Shown: one piece after another, positions 1 through 8,565 of the stretch
How the letters are laid out: each line of letters opens with the position of its first letter
How positions within the stretch are numbered: position 1 is the stretch's first letter
Source: an uncultured Collinsella sp.
GTDB lineage: Bacteria > Actinomycetota > Coriobacteriia > Coriobacteriales > Coriobacteriaceae
Length of the DNA: 64,000 bases
Direction of reading: 5' to 3'
Assembly (NCBI GenBank): GCA_900544115.1
Contig: UQTW01000006.1
Span: 37,750 to 101,749 of the forward strand
Notes under the pieces: model-generated
Told to the model about the DNA's origin: nothing
What the model saw: only the letters and a program-made list of their open reading frames with translations
Databases searched by the model: none
Program-made: the position numbers and the translations under genes

Positions 1-420
1 ATGGCCCTCGGGCAGGCCGGACATCTTGATGGCGGCATAGGTCAGAACATCGACCGGGTTGGAGACGATGAGCAGAATGCCGTCGAAGCCAGACTTCTTA
101 ATCTCGGGAATAATGGACTTGAAGATGTTGACGTTCTTGTTGACCAAGTCCAGGCGGGTCTCGCCGGGCTTCTGGGCAGCGCCAGCGGTGACGACGATCA
201 TAGCGGCGTCGGCGACATCGGAATAATCGCCGGCATAGATCTTCATGGGCTCGGCAAACGTCATGCCGTGCGCGATATCCAGGGCCTCACCCTCGGCGCG
301 GTTCTTGTCCACGTCGATGAGGACCATCTCGGAGAACAGACCGCTCTGCATCAGCGCGAACGCCGAAGACGAACCGACGAAACCGCAGCCGACAATAGCG
401 ACCTTCTTCTCGTTAACCAT
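1..420 (-). CDS. ldh: L-lactate dehydrogenase, 5' part (3' end outside window)
   Basis: The minus strand encodes 140 N-terminal residues of an NAD-dependent L-lactate dehydrogenase, which interconverts pyruvate and lactate in the cytoplasm and reoxidises NADH in fermentation. The Rossmann signature VAIVGCGFVGSS lies at residues 7-18, the acidic strand LIDVD follows, and AQKPGETRLDLVNKN carries the Gln-Lys-Pro and Arg pattern of the lactate-type substrate loop rather than the Arg of malate dehydrogenases. VSNPVDVLTYA is also typical. The start ATG has a GGGAG ribosome-binding site. The catalytic His region lies off the window. Lactate rather than malate specificity is judged from the loop only. 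Confidence 0.92.
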   Translation of the reverse strand, partial: MVNEKKVAIVGCGFVGSSSAFALMQSGLFSEMVLIDVDKNRAEGEALDIAHGMTFAEPMKIYAGDYSDVADAAMIVVTAGAAQKPGETRLDLVNKNVNIFKSIIPEIKKSGFDGILLIVSNPVDVLTYAAIKMSGLPEGH

Positions 421-446
421 TAGAAACTCCCATCTCTCTCCACAAG

Positions 447-477
447 CAAGCCGCCCGGGAACGACCCGAGCGGCTTG
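447..477 (-). terminator. hairpin in the ldh leader
   Basis: A 13-bp stem (447-459 with 465-477, one G-U pair) with a 5-nt loop lies between the aminotransferase gene and ldh on the minus strand. There is no clear U-tract after it, so it may be a weak terminator of the upstream gene or a structured ldh leader. The rest of 478-621 shows no gene. Confidence 0.35.
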
Positions 478-621
478 CCGTAATCCCAATACATCCAATC
501 GGGACTTTGATTATGCTCCTATTCGCAGCCAAAAATCGACCGTTTACCGAAATTGTTTGCAGGATTCGTAAAATAACTGCACGAAATCGGTTTCGAGCTA
601 TTGACGAGGCGAAATAGCTTT

Positions 622-1785
622 CTAATACAGGCCCGCCTCGCGAATGGCCTCGACAGCCAAAGCAATCTGATCGGGCGGCAGGACCAGCGCCATGCGCACG
701 TGTCCCTCGCCCGAAGGACCAAAGCTCGCGCCCGGCGTCACCACAACGCCGGCCTTCTCCATAAGCTCCTCGCAAAACGCCATGGAATCGGTGCGACCAC
801 CGGGAAGCTTGGCCCACACGAACATAGAGCCATGCGCGTTGGGACGCTCCCAGCCCAGACCCTCAAGACCGTCGCACAGGGCATCACGGCGCTCCTGGTA
901 CTTCAGACGCTGCGCCTCGACCTCATCGCGCGGACCGTTCAGACAGGCGATAGCAGCCTTCTGGATCGGGAAGAACATGCCAAAGTCGATCTGGCTGCGC
1001 AGCTTGGCAAAGGCAGAGACCACATCCTCGCGGCCGACCAAAAAGCCGATGCGGGCACCAGTGACGTTAAACGACTTGGAGAGCGAGAAAAACTCCACGC
1101 CCACCTCGAGCGCACCGGGATACTGCAAGAAGCTGCCGCCCGGCTCACCGTCAAACACGATATCGGAGTATGCATTGTCGTGAACGATGAGCAGGTCGTG
1201 CTCGCGGGCGAAGGCGATGATCTCCTCGTAGACCTCGGGCGTGCCCACCGAGCCCACCGGGTTGGCGGGCAGCGATACGATCATATACCTGGCACGATCG
1301 GCCACCTCGGGATCGATACCCGCCACATAGGGCAGGTAATTATGCTCGGCAACCAGCGGATAGTACTCGAGCTTGGCATCGGCAATCTTCGCACCCGCCT
1401 CAAAGACCGGGTAGCACGGATCGGGAACCAGGATGGTGTCACCCGGATCGAGCAGGGCCAGGCCCAAATGGCCCACGCCCTCCTGCGTGCCGTTGCACGA
1501 CTGCACCATGGACGGTGTAATGCCCGAAACGCCAAAGCGACGCTCATAGTAATCGCACACGGCTTGTTTGAGTTCAGGCAGGTCGCGCAGGGCATACTTC
1601 CACATCTCGGGATCTTGGGCTGCTTGCGTGAGCGCCTCGACCACGTGGCCGTACGGCTTAAAGTCGGGCGTGCCCACGCTCATGTTGTAAATGGTCTTGC
1701 CCTGAGCCTTCAGCGCGAGCAGCTTGTTGTTGAGCGAGGCGAAGACCTCCGCGCCAAAGCGGTCGAGACGCTGCGATACCTGCAT
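622..1785 (-). CDS. class I/II pyridoxal-phosphate aminotransferase
   Basis: A 387-residue fold-type I aminotransferase of the family that includes LL-diaminopimelate and aspartate/alanine aminotransferases; it moves an amino group between an amino acid and a 2-oxo acid in the cytoplasm. Visible family landmarks are YNMSVGTPDF near the N-terminus, SCNGTQEGVGHLGLALLDPGD, PANPVGS (substrate-proximal Asn-Pro), HDNAYSDIVFDG and the PLP lysine in SLSKSFNVTGARIGF. The start at 1785 is chosen because GGAAGGTGG precedes it; an upstream in-frame ATG at 1857 would place the start before a terminator hairpin. The exact substrate cannot be read from the sequence. Confidence 0.85.
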   Translation of the reverse strand: MQVSQRLDRFGAEVFASLNNKLLALKAQGKTIYNMSVGTPDFKPYGHVVEALTQAAQDPEMWKYALRDLPELKQAVCDYYERRFGVSGITPSMVQSCNGTQEGVGHLGLALLDPGDTILVPDPCYPVFEAGAKIADAKLEYYPLVAEHNYLPYVAGIDPEVADRARYMIVSLPANPVGSVGTPEVYEEIIAFAREHDLLIVHDNAYSDIVFDGEPGGSFLQYPGALEVGVEFFSLSKSFNVTGARIGFLVGREDVVSAFAKLRSQIDFGMFFPIQKAAIACLNGPRDEVEAQRLKYQERRDALCDGLEGLGWERPNAHGSMFVWAKLPGGRTDSMAFCEELMEKAGVVVTPGASFGPSGEGHVRMALVLPPDQIALAVEAIREAGLY

Positions 1786-1803
1786 GGTGCCACCTTCCGA
1801 TAT

Positions 1804-1833
1804 AAAAAAGCGGCGCTCCGACAAGAGCGCCGC
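1804..1833 (-). terminator. intrinsic terminator after nadE
   Basis: A perfect 9-bp GC-rich stem (1810-1818 with 1825-1833) is followed on the minus strand by a T6 run (1804-1809). It separates nadE from the aminotransferase gene. Confidence 0.85.
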
Positions 1834-1902
1834 GCGATACGGGCCATCAGATTGCAAAAGTGCAACGCTTGCAACCCCCCTATTGGTTCAATTTAGCCAA
1901 CC

Positions 1903-3882
1903 TTAGTCAACTGGATTGAGCGCGTCGATCTGCGCAAGCCACAGACGCGAGCTGGCGTCACTCGGCATACGCCAATCGCCGCGCGGGCTGAGCGTCACCG
2001 AACCAACCTTGGGGCCATCGGGCAGGCAGCTGCGCTTAAACTGCTGGGCAAAGAAGCGACGATAGAACGTACGCAGCCACGTGTGGACGGTCTTGGCGTC
2101 GTAGACACCCTCGAAACTCTTGAGCGCCATGCGGTAGATCTTGCCCGGCTCAAAGCCAAAACGCAGCAAGTAGTAGAGGAAGTAGTCGTGCAACTCGTAC
2201 GGGCCCACCAAATCCTCAGTCTTCTGCGCAATCTCGCCGTCGCCCGTGGGCGGCAGAAGCTCGGGGGACACCGGCGTGTCGAGGATATCGAGCAAAACCT
2301 CGGCAATACGCCCGCCAAAGACATCAGCCGCATAACGCACCAAGTGACGCACGAGTGTCTTGGGCACGCTCGCGTTGACGGCGTACATGCTCATGTGGTC
2401 GCCGTTATAGGTAGCCCAGCCGAGTGCCAACTCCGACAGGTCACCCGTGCCGATGACAAAACCGCCAGCCTGGTTGGCCAGATCCATCAGAATCTGCGTA
2501 CGCTCGCGGGCCTGGCTGTTCTCGTAGGTCACGTCCTGCACGGTCGGATCGTGCTCAATGTCCTTGAAGTGCTGCTCCACAGCCGCGTGGATCGAAACCT
2601 CGCGGAAGCTCACGCCCAGGTCGCGCGCGAGCGACTCGGCGTTGGACTTAGTGCGATGCGTCGTGCCAAAGCCGGGCATGGACACGGCAGTGATGCCCGT
2701 GCGCGGCAGCCCCAGCGCATCGAAGGCACGCACGGTCACGAGTAGCGCCAGTGTGGAATCGAGGCCGCCGGAAAGGCCGATGACGGCAGCCTTGGTACCC
2801 GTATGGGCAAGGCGGGTCTTGAGGCCCGCAGTCTGCAGATTGAGAATAGTCTCGCAACGCTCGGCCAGATCACCGTGGTCGGCCGGCACAAAAGGCGCGC
2901 GAGGGAAAACGCGGTCGATATCGCAGGCATCGCGCAGGACAGGCTCTTTGGCCAGCACGCCCTCAAAAGAAAACTCAACGGTCGTGGCCTCCGGCGCATC
3001 GTCCGCGCGCGCCCACGTCGTCGAGCGACGGCGCTCGGCAACCAGGCGGTCAAGATCGACATCGGCGATGGCCATATCGCAGGTAAGCAGTTTGGTCGCG
3101 GCGAGCTTGGAGCCGTTTTCGTAGACGAGGTTCTCGCCCGCAAAGACCATATCGGTCGTGGACTCACCCTCGCTCGCGTCCGCGTAGGCATAGGCGCAGT
3201 ACAGGCGTGCACTTTGGTTAGAGATAAGGCTGCGGCGGTAATCCGCTTTGCCGATGATCTCGTCCGAGGCCGACGGGTTGAGAATCACCGTCGCACCGGC
3301 AAGCGCCATCTCGGTCGAAGGAGGCGCCGGCACCCACAGGTCCTCGCAGACCTCAACGCCCAGCACCAGGTCCTCGGCGCCCTCATCACAGCAACGGTAG
3401 ACAAGCCCCGAGCCCAACGGGACCGGACCCTGACCGGCAAATTCAAGCCAAACGGGATCGGTAGGTGCCGGAGCAAACCAACGGCGCTCATAGAACTCGC
3501 CATAGTTGGGCAAATACTTCTTGGCCGTGAGGCCCAAAAGCTCGCCCGCGCAGCACACAGCGACGCAGTTGTAGATATTCTCGGCAACCGCAACGGGAAG
3601 ACCAATGGTAAAGACAATCGGCAGCTCACGAGTCTCGTCGAGGATATGCACCAGAGCAGCCTCGCAGGCATGCAGCAGTGTGCGGTTATGGAACAGATCG
3701 GCCGCGGTATAGCCGATCAGGTTAAGCTCGGGCAGCACCAGCGCGCGAACGCCACGCTCGGCAGCATCGCGAACAGCCACCAGTGCAACCTCGGCATTGC
3801 CCTCGACATCGGCAACGCGAATCTGCGGTGAGGCCGCCGCCACACGCAAAAAGCCGTCAGACTGAGAAAGGTGAAGATCCAT
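1903..3882 (-). CDS. nadE: glutamine-dependent NAD+ synthetase
   Basis: A 659-residue two-domain enzyme that makes NAD+ from deamido-NAD+, ATP and glutamine, the last step of NAD synthesis. The N-terminal nitrilase-like glutaminase domain has the Glu-Lys-Cys triad at about E52 (VLPELNLIGY), K121 (LTAKKYLPNYGEF) and C179 (GVEVCEDLW). The C-terminal synthetase domain has the P-loop IGLSGGLDSTLAL at about residue 371 and GTGDLSELALGWATYNGDH. The length matches the long glutaminase-fused form of actinobacteria. The start at 3882 is preferred to 3909 because GGGAG stands 8 nt before it, while the longer start has no ribosome-binding site. Confidence 0.95.
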   Translation of the reverse strand: MDLHLSQSDGFLRVAAASPQIRVADVEGNAEVALVAVRDAAERGVRALVLPELNLIGYTAADLFHNRTLLHACEAALVHILDETRELPIVFTIGLPVAVAENIYNCVAVCCAGELLGLTAKKYLPNYGEFYERRWFAPAPTDPVWLEFAGQGPVPLGSGLVYRCCDEGAEDLVLGVEVCEDLWVPAPPSTEMALAGATVILNPSASDEIIGKADYRRSLISNQSARLYCAYAYADASEGESTTDMVFAGENLVYENGSKLAATKLLTCDMAIADVDLDRLVAERRRSTTWARADDAPEATTVEFSFEGVLAKEPVLRDACDIDRVFPRAPFVPADHGDLAERCETILNLQTAGLKTRLAHTGTKAAVIGLSGGLDSTLALLVTVRAFDALGLPRTGITAVSMPGFGTTHRTKSNAESLARDLGVSFREVSIHAAVEQHFKDIEHDPTVQDVTYENSQARERTQILMDLANQAGGFVIGTGDLSELALGWATYNGDHMSMYAVNASVPKTLVRHLVRYAADVFGGRIAEVLLDILDTPVSPELLPPTGDGEIAQKTEDLVGPYELHDYFLYYLLRFGFEPGKIYRMALKSFEGVYDAKTVHTWLRTFYRRFFAQQFKRSCLPDGPKVGSVTLSPRGDWRMPSDASSRLWLAQIDALNPVD

Positions 3883-4085
3883 AAGAATGCTCCCGTGCGT
3901 AGACGCCATTCATAACAATTAGCAAACCTTATTGTAGTTCAACCGCCGGGCGCAACCGCATCCCACCAACTTGGTGAGCTATTGATGAGTTGATGGTATC
4001 TGCTAAATGTCACGTACGATTCACATCTGGTGGGTACCCTGATGGCTAAACGAAACGAAGCAGATTTACACCGGGAGGACCCCGT

Positions 4086-5030
4086 ATGGCAACCAAGTAC
4101 ACCGACGCGCCGCGCACGCGCGTCATGACACCGGCCGCGCTCAACAACGGCGTGCACGAGAACCATTCCATCGGACAGACCATGGCCATCGCGCCCAAAA
4201 AGGGCCTGTTCGACGACATTTCCATTCCCCAAATCATCGCCGGCGCCGCAGCTGCCGCCACGAGCGTCGCGCTTGCCTCCAAGATCGGTATCGCCGGATC
4301 GGTGATCGGCGCCGCCGTGAGCTCGGTCATCACCGTTGTGTCCTCGCAGGTCTACCGCCACTTTATCTCTGCCAGCGCCGAAGCCCTCAAAGGCACGCAC
4401 ACCGCCGTCGACTACCCCGCCGGCGCCTATGAGCCCGTTGAGTTTGATGCCGAGGAGCACCTGGGCGGCGCCGCGACTACGCAGGAGATGCGCCAGATTG
4501 CGGGGCGCGCGACCACGGCGCGCGTCGCCCCCAACAGCCTGCGCGCCAAGGCGGCGGCAGAGCGCAGCCAGACGCAAAAGAAGGTCATCATCTTCTCGAT
4601 CGCCATCGCCATCGTCGCGGTCATCGCCTGCACCGGCGCTATCCTTATCACCACTGCCGGCGAGGGTCTGGGTGAGCGTCCCGAGCCAATCCTTTCGTCG
4701 CGCACGACCGAGAGCGATGCGGATAGCACTGGTCAATCGCAAATCCAGCAGGACGACCCGCAGGGCAACTCCGCATCCACCAACTCGTCTTCGGACACCC
4801 CTGATCAGTCGCAGAGTGCCGATTCCTCTACGTCCAACAGTGGCACGCCGTCCGGCACGACCGACTCAAGCCAAACGACTGACGGCTCTCAACCGAGCAC
4901 GGGCGACCAGACGAACGGCAATACATCGAGTACGGGATCTACCGACAACGGCAACACCAACAGCTCGAGTGGAACCGCGTCCGGCACGGCATCTGACAGC
5001 TCGAGCCAAGGCACGGCATCGGGTAACTAA
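4086..5030 (+). CDS. membrane-anchored protein with Ser/Thr-rich C-terminal tail, unknown function
   Basis: A 314-residue protein I do not recognise. Residues about 45-90 are Ala/Val-rich and hydrophobic (IIAGAAAAATSVALASKIG) and could be membrane-associated. A clear transmembrane helix sits near 166-188 (VIIFSIAIAIVAVIACTGAI). The last ~115 residues are low-complexity Ser, Thr, Asp, Gly, Gln and Asn, like an extracellular stalk. GGGAGG precedes the ATG. The 176 bp upstream contain no gene. It may be a surface-exposed protein; no enzymatic motif is visible. Confidence 0.7.
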   Translation: MATKYTDAPRTRVMTPAALNNGVHENHSIGQTMAIAPKKGLFDDISIPQIIAGAAAAATSVALASKIGIAGSVIGAAVSSVITVVSSQVYRHFISASAEALKGTHTAVDYPAGAYEPVEFDAEEHLGGAATTQEMRQIAGRATTARVAPNSLRAKAAAERSQTQKKVIIFSIAIAIVAVIACTGAILITTAGEGLGERPEPILSSRTTESDADSTGQSQIQQDDPQGNSASTNSSSDTPDQSQSADSSTSNSGTPSGTTDSSQTTDGSQPSTGDQTNGNTSSTGSTDNGNTNSSSGTASGTASDSSSQGTASGN

Positions 5031-5064
5031 GCACGTTTGCCTCTCAAAGAGAACCAACCTGTAT

Positions 5065-5101
5065 AACGGGCGCGAACCGGCAACGGTCGCGCCCGTTTGC
5101 C
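5065..5101 (+). terminator. intrinsic terminator
   Basis: An 11-bp perfect stem (5065-5075 with 5087-5097) ends in TT and a short pyrimidine stretch, just after the tail-rich membrane protein gene. Confidence 0.6.
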
Positions 5102-5168
5102 TTGGGCGCCGAGGTAGCACGCCCCGTGCGATGGTAAGATGCTTTGGTGTGTAAAGAGGAGATTTGCC

Positions 5169-6464
5169 ATGAGCAAGACAATAGTTAAGCCCACGCTATC
5201 GCTGGGCAACCACATCTATCTGTATCGCCTGCTGCGCGACGCGATTGGGTGCGGTAAGCAAACGTTTATGACGCAGGTCGAGGAGGCGCTCGCCGCCGGC
5301 GACATGGCCGCTTATGACCTAGGCTTTGAGTCCACGCGCGAGTTGCTCGAGGAACTCGACGACTGCATTAAACTGACCGTCTTTAAGGGCGGCCGCCTGT
5401 ATGCCACCGTCATCGCCAACGAGGCCTGGGATACCGCCCTTGCCAAAGGCGAGGACAAGCCCAAGGCAGCCAAGGGCACCAAGCAGTCCTACAAAAAGAA
5501 AAAGCGCGGCGAGAAGGACCTCAAGGCCGTGCGTCCCAAGCACGTTAAGCGTCCCGAGCCCGTGGCCGAAGTCGCTCCGGAGCCCGAGCCCGAGACAGAG
5601 ATCGAAGTCGCTATTGAGGTAACAGCAGAAGCCGAAACCGAAATCGCCGCCACGACCGATCCCGAAGTCACATCAGAGCAGGAAGCCGCTGTGGAGCTCA
5701 ACGAGGCCCCCAAGTCGACAACCGAAGAAGCCGCTAACCAACCCGAGACGTCTGCGTTCCAAAACAGCGATGTCTTTGGCAACGAGGCCGAGGACGATCA
5801 GTCCGACGAGCCCGCCGATCAAGGCGCTACCGAGTCGGCGCCGGAGCCCGAGACGCCGCAGCCCGCCATCTCGCTCACGGTTGTCTATGACCCCGAGAAC
5901 GCCAACGCCGGCATCACCACCATGGCATCCACGCCGGTCGAAGCAAAGCTGCCTGTCGAGGCAGAGGACGCCCCGCAAGCCGATGCCAAAACCGAGACTG
6001 AAGACACATCCGTCTCCGTGGAACCGACAGATTCCGCAGTTAAGCCGGAACCGGTGCCTGAGTCTGCACCCGTCATCGAGTCCGCATCCGAACCTGTCTA
6101 TGACCAGATTCCCGCACCGGCTCCGGTCCCCGCTGCAGCACCGGCCCCCGCACCCGCAGCGCCCGCCATCCCCGAGGACTTCCCCGTCGATTTCACAACC
6201 GAGGTCTTCTGCCCCGGCCCGCTTTTGCACCAGCTGTCGACCTATCTCCCCTACGGCGCCGACACGCTCGGCATCGTCGGCGAGTACTACTGGATCGCCC
6301 GCGAGCGCGGTACCATCGAGGCCGCGCGAAACCGCGCAAGCTTCCCCCTGCACTACACGCAGGCCGGCGAGCGCCGCGAGGTTGCCGTGCGCATCCGCCG
6401 CAACACCGCCGGCGGTCTCGGAGCCGCCTGGACCATCGATAAAGTCGAAGAACCCGAGCAGTAA
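5169..6464 (+). CDS. protein with N-terminal LOTUS/OST-HTH-like domain and long acidic linker
   Basis: A 431-residue protein in three parts. Residues about 10-75 (GNHIYLYRLLRDAIG, then LGFESTRELLEELDDCIKL and GGRLYATVI) follow the pattern of a LOTUS/OST-HTH winged-helix domain, a fold linked to RNA binding. A Lys-rich stretch comes next (SYKKKKRGEKDLKAVRPKH, about 111-129), followed by ~200 residues of low-complexity Glu/Pro/Ala/Thr. The last ~95 residues form a conserved-looking globular domain (FTTEVFCPGPLLHQLSTYLP, YYWIARERGTIEAARNRA) that I cannot name. The start at 5169 has AGAGGAG; the frame remains open upstream to 5139. A LOTUS assignment is by pattern only. Confidence 0.6.
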   Translation: MSKTIVKPTLSLGNHIYLYRLLRDAIGCGKQTFMTQVEEALAAGDMAAYDLGFESTRELLEELDDCIKLTVFKGGRLYATVIANEAWDTALAKGEDKPKAAKGTKQSYKKKKRGEKDLKAVRPKHVKRPEPVAEVAPEPEPETEIEVAIEVTAEAETEIAATTDPEVTSEQEAAVELNEAPKSTTEEAANQPETSAFQNSDVFGNEAEDDQSDEPADQGATESAPEPETPQPAISLTVVYDPENANAGITTMASTPVEAKLPVEAEDAPQADAKTETEDTSVSVEPTDSAVKPEPVPESAPVIESASEPVYDQIPAPAPVPAAAPAPAPAAPAIPEDFPVDFTTEVFCPGPLLHQLSTYLPYGADTLGIVGEYYWIARERGTIEAARNRASFPLHYTQAGERREVAVRIRRNTAGGLGAAWTIDKVEEPEQ

Positions 6465-6470
6465 CGACAA

Positions 6471-6507
6471 ACGGCTCAAATCCAAATCAGGATTTGAGCC
6501 GTTTTTG
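6471..6507 (+). terminator. intrinsic terminator
   Basis: A perfect 13-bp stem (6471-6483 with 6490-6502) with a 6-nt loop runs straight into TTTTT. It ends the LOTUS-like gene. Confidence 0.92.
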
Positions 6508-6556
6508 CTCATTCGTTTAAATTGCTCATTTGTCGATGCATCGTAACCAACAGCGA

Positions 6557-6656
6557 GCGAGCCGCAAGTGCCCCAGGTTGCCGTGAAAGAGGAGCGACGC
6601 GTACTTTGGTACGCGAGCGACGGTTTGAACGACAAGATGGGGTGCTTGCGGCTCGC
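6557..6656. repeat. 100-bp palindromic element with inner hairpin
   Basis: Outer arms 6557-6575 and 6638-6656 match in 17 of 19 positions as an inverted repeat. A second perfect hairpin (CGCGTAC, TTTG, GTACGCG) sits in the middle at 6598-6615, so the whole can fold as a branched structure. It lies between two convergent genes and encodes nothing. A dispersed REP/MITE-like element is the simplest reading. Confidence 0.6.
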
Positions 6657-6669
6657 GCAGCATCATCTC

Positions 6670-6697
6670 GTTACGCGGTTTGGTAAAACCGCGTAAC
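6670..6697. terminator. hairpin downstream of ettA
   Basis: A perfect 12-bp stem (6670-6681 with 6686-6697) and 4-nt loop lie 4 nt after the ettA stop codon. It lacks a U-tract on either strand, so termination is likely but not certain. Confidence 0.45.
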
Positions 6698-6701
6698 AAA
6701 C

Positions 6702-8381
6702 CTAGTCACGCGTCAGCTTGCGGTGAATACGATGCGGCTGGGCTGCGTCCTCGCCCAGGCGCTCGATGCGGTTGGCCTGATAGGCCTCGAAGTTGCCCTC
6801 GAACCAATACCAGTTGCCCGGATTCTCGTCGGTGCCCTCCCACGCCAGAATGTGCGTGGCGACGCGGTCCAGGAACATACGGTCGTGGCTAATAACCACC
6901 GAGCAGCCCGGGAACTCGAGCAGCGCCGCCTCGAGTGAGGACAGCGTCTCGACGTCGAGATCGTTCGTGGGCTCGTCGAGGAGCAGCAGGTTGCCGCCCT
7001 GCTTGAGCGTGAGCGCCAGGTTCAGACGGTTGCGCTCGCCACCGGAGAGTACGCCAGCGCGCTTCTGCTGGTCCTGGCCCTTAAAGCCAAAGCTCGCCAC
7101 ATAAGCACGGCTCGGAACCTCGGTCTCGCCGACCATCATGTGGTCCAGGCCGTCCGAGACGACCTCCCACAGGTTCTTATCGGGGTCGATGCCAGAACGG
7201 TTCTGATCGACATAGGAGATCTTGACGGTCTCGCCCACCTCGAGCTCGCCCGAAGTCAGCGGCTCCAGGCCCACGATGGTCTTGAACAGCGTGGTCTTAC
7301 CGACACCGTTGGGGCCGATGACGCCCACGATGCCGTTGCGCGGCAGGGTGAACGAAAGGTCGTCGATGAGCACGCGACCGTCGAATTCCTTGTGCAGGTG
7401 ATGGGCCTCGAGCACCTTGTTACCCAAACGCGGTCCAACGGGAATGCGGATATCGGTCCAGTCGAGCTTCTGGCTTGCGCGGGCCTCGGCCTCCATCTCC
7501 TCGTAGCGAGCCAGACGGGCCTTGTTCTTGGCCTGACGGGCCTTGGGTGAGCTGCGTACCCACTCGAGCTCGGCCTCCATGCGCTTGGCGAGCTTGGCGT
7601 CGCGGTTGCCCTGCGCCTCGATACGGGCGGCCTTGGTCTCCAGATACGTGGAGTAGTTGCCCTTGTAGGGATAAAGGTGACCGCGGTCGACCTCGCAGAT
7701 CCACTCGGCAACGTTATCCAGGAAGTAGCGATCGTGCGTGACGGCAAGCACCGCGCCCTGGTAGTTGTGCAGGAAGTGCTCGAGCCACAGGATCGACTCG
7801 GCGTCCAGGTGGTTCGTGGGCTCGTCGAGCAGCAGCAGGTCGGGAGCCTCGAGCAGCAGCTTGCACAGGGCCACGCGACGGCGCTCGCCGCCGGAAAGCA
7901 CGTTGACCGGCATGTCGGAATCGGGCAGCTGCAGGGCGTCCATGGCCTGGCCGAGTTTGGAATCGATATCCCAGCCGTCGGCGGCGTCAATCTCGTCCTG
8001 GAGCTTGCCCATCTCTGCCATGAGGGCGTCCATGTCGCAGTCCGGGTCACACATCTCCTCGCCGATCTTATTGAAGCGATCGACCTTGGCGATCATGTCG
8101 CCAAACGCCATGCGCACGTTCTCGATGACGGTCTTGTCGTCGTCGAGCGGCGGCTCCTGCTGCAAAATGCCCACGGTGTAGCCGGGGGTGAGCCTGGCAT
8201 CGCCGTTGGAGACCTCCTCAATGCCGGCCATGATCTTGAGCAGGGTCGACTTACCCATGCCGTTGGGACCCACAACGCCGATCTTAGCACCGGGATAGAA
8301 GCTCAGGGTCACGTCGTCAAGAATCACCTTGTCGCCATGGGCCTTGCGAGCCTGATACATCTGGTAGATAAACTCCGCCAT
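6702..8381 (-). CDS. ettA: energy-dependent translational throttle protein EttA (ABC-F ATPase)
   Basis: A 559-residue soluble protein with two ABC ATPase domains and no membrane segments; EttA binds the ribosomal E site and tunes the first elongation steps according to ATP/ADP. Visible are two Walker A motifs (GPNGMGKST about 37-45, GPNGVGKTT about 358-366), two LSGGER signatures, two Walker B LLLLDEPT motifs, and a charged interdomain linker (SSPKARQAKNKARLARYEEM). The C-terminus NWYWFEGNFEAYQANRIERL matches EttA and the length is close to E. coli EttA (555). It stands alone with a terminator-like hairpin downstream. Confidence 0.93.
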   Translation of the reverse strand: MAEFIYQMYQARKAHGDKVILDDVTLSFYPGAKIGVVGPNGMGKSTLLKIMAGIEEVSNGDARLTPGYTVGILQQEPPLDDDKTVIENVRMAFGDMIAKVDRFNKIGEEMCDPDCDMDALMAEMGKLQDEIDAADGWDIDSKLGQAMDALQLPDSDMPVNVLSGGERRRVALCKLLLEAPDLLLLDEPTNHLDAESILWLEHFLHNYQGAVLAVTHDRYFLDNVAEWICEVDRGHLYPYKGNYSTYLETKAARIEAQGNRDAKLAKRMEAELEWVRSSPKARQAKNKARLARYEEMEAEARASQKLDWTDIRIPVGPRLGNKVLEAHHLHKEFDGRVLIDDLSFTLPRNGIVGVIGPNGVGKTTLFKTIVGLEPLTSGELEVGETVKISYVDQNRSGIDPDKNLWEVVSDGLDHMMVGETEVPSRAYVASFGFKGQDQQKRAGVLSGGERNRLNLALTLKQGGNLLLLDEPTNDLDVETLSSLEAALLEFPGCSVVISHDRMFLDRVATHILAWEGTDENPGNWYWFEGNFEAYQANRIERLGEDAAQPHRIHRKLTRD

Positions 8382-8472
8382 TTGCCTGTTTTATCCTTTC
8401 TACCTGCTGTTTCCCTATTCTTGATTCGCTTTAGTGGAAACAAAATGAGGAAACCAGCTCTGAAACTTAACG

Positions 8473-8492
8473 AAAAAGGGGCATGGTTGCCC
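8473..8492 (-). terminator. short intrinsic terminator after the sdpRI-like operon
   Basis: A 5-bp GC stem (8479-8483 with 8488-8492) is followed on the minus strand by T5. It lies between the sdpI-like stop and the ettA start; the rest of 8382-8565 carries no gene. Confidence 0.45.
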
Positions 8493-8565
8493 ACACCCCC
8501 TAATACTACCTGGGAAAAGTCCCTCTTAACACACTATGAACTGCGTACGCTAGTTTTCCGCAACC

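Noticed and set aside
601..1896. Long plus-strand open frame (431 codons) opposite the aminotransferase gene
   Set aside because: Composition is that of an antisense frame of a GC-rich gene; no ribosome-binding site or family motif, while the minus strand encodes a clear aminotransferase.
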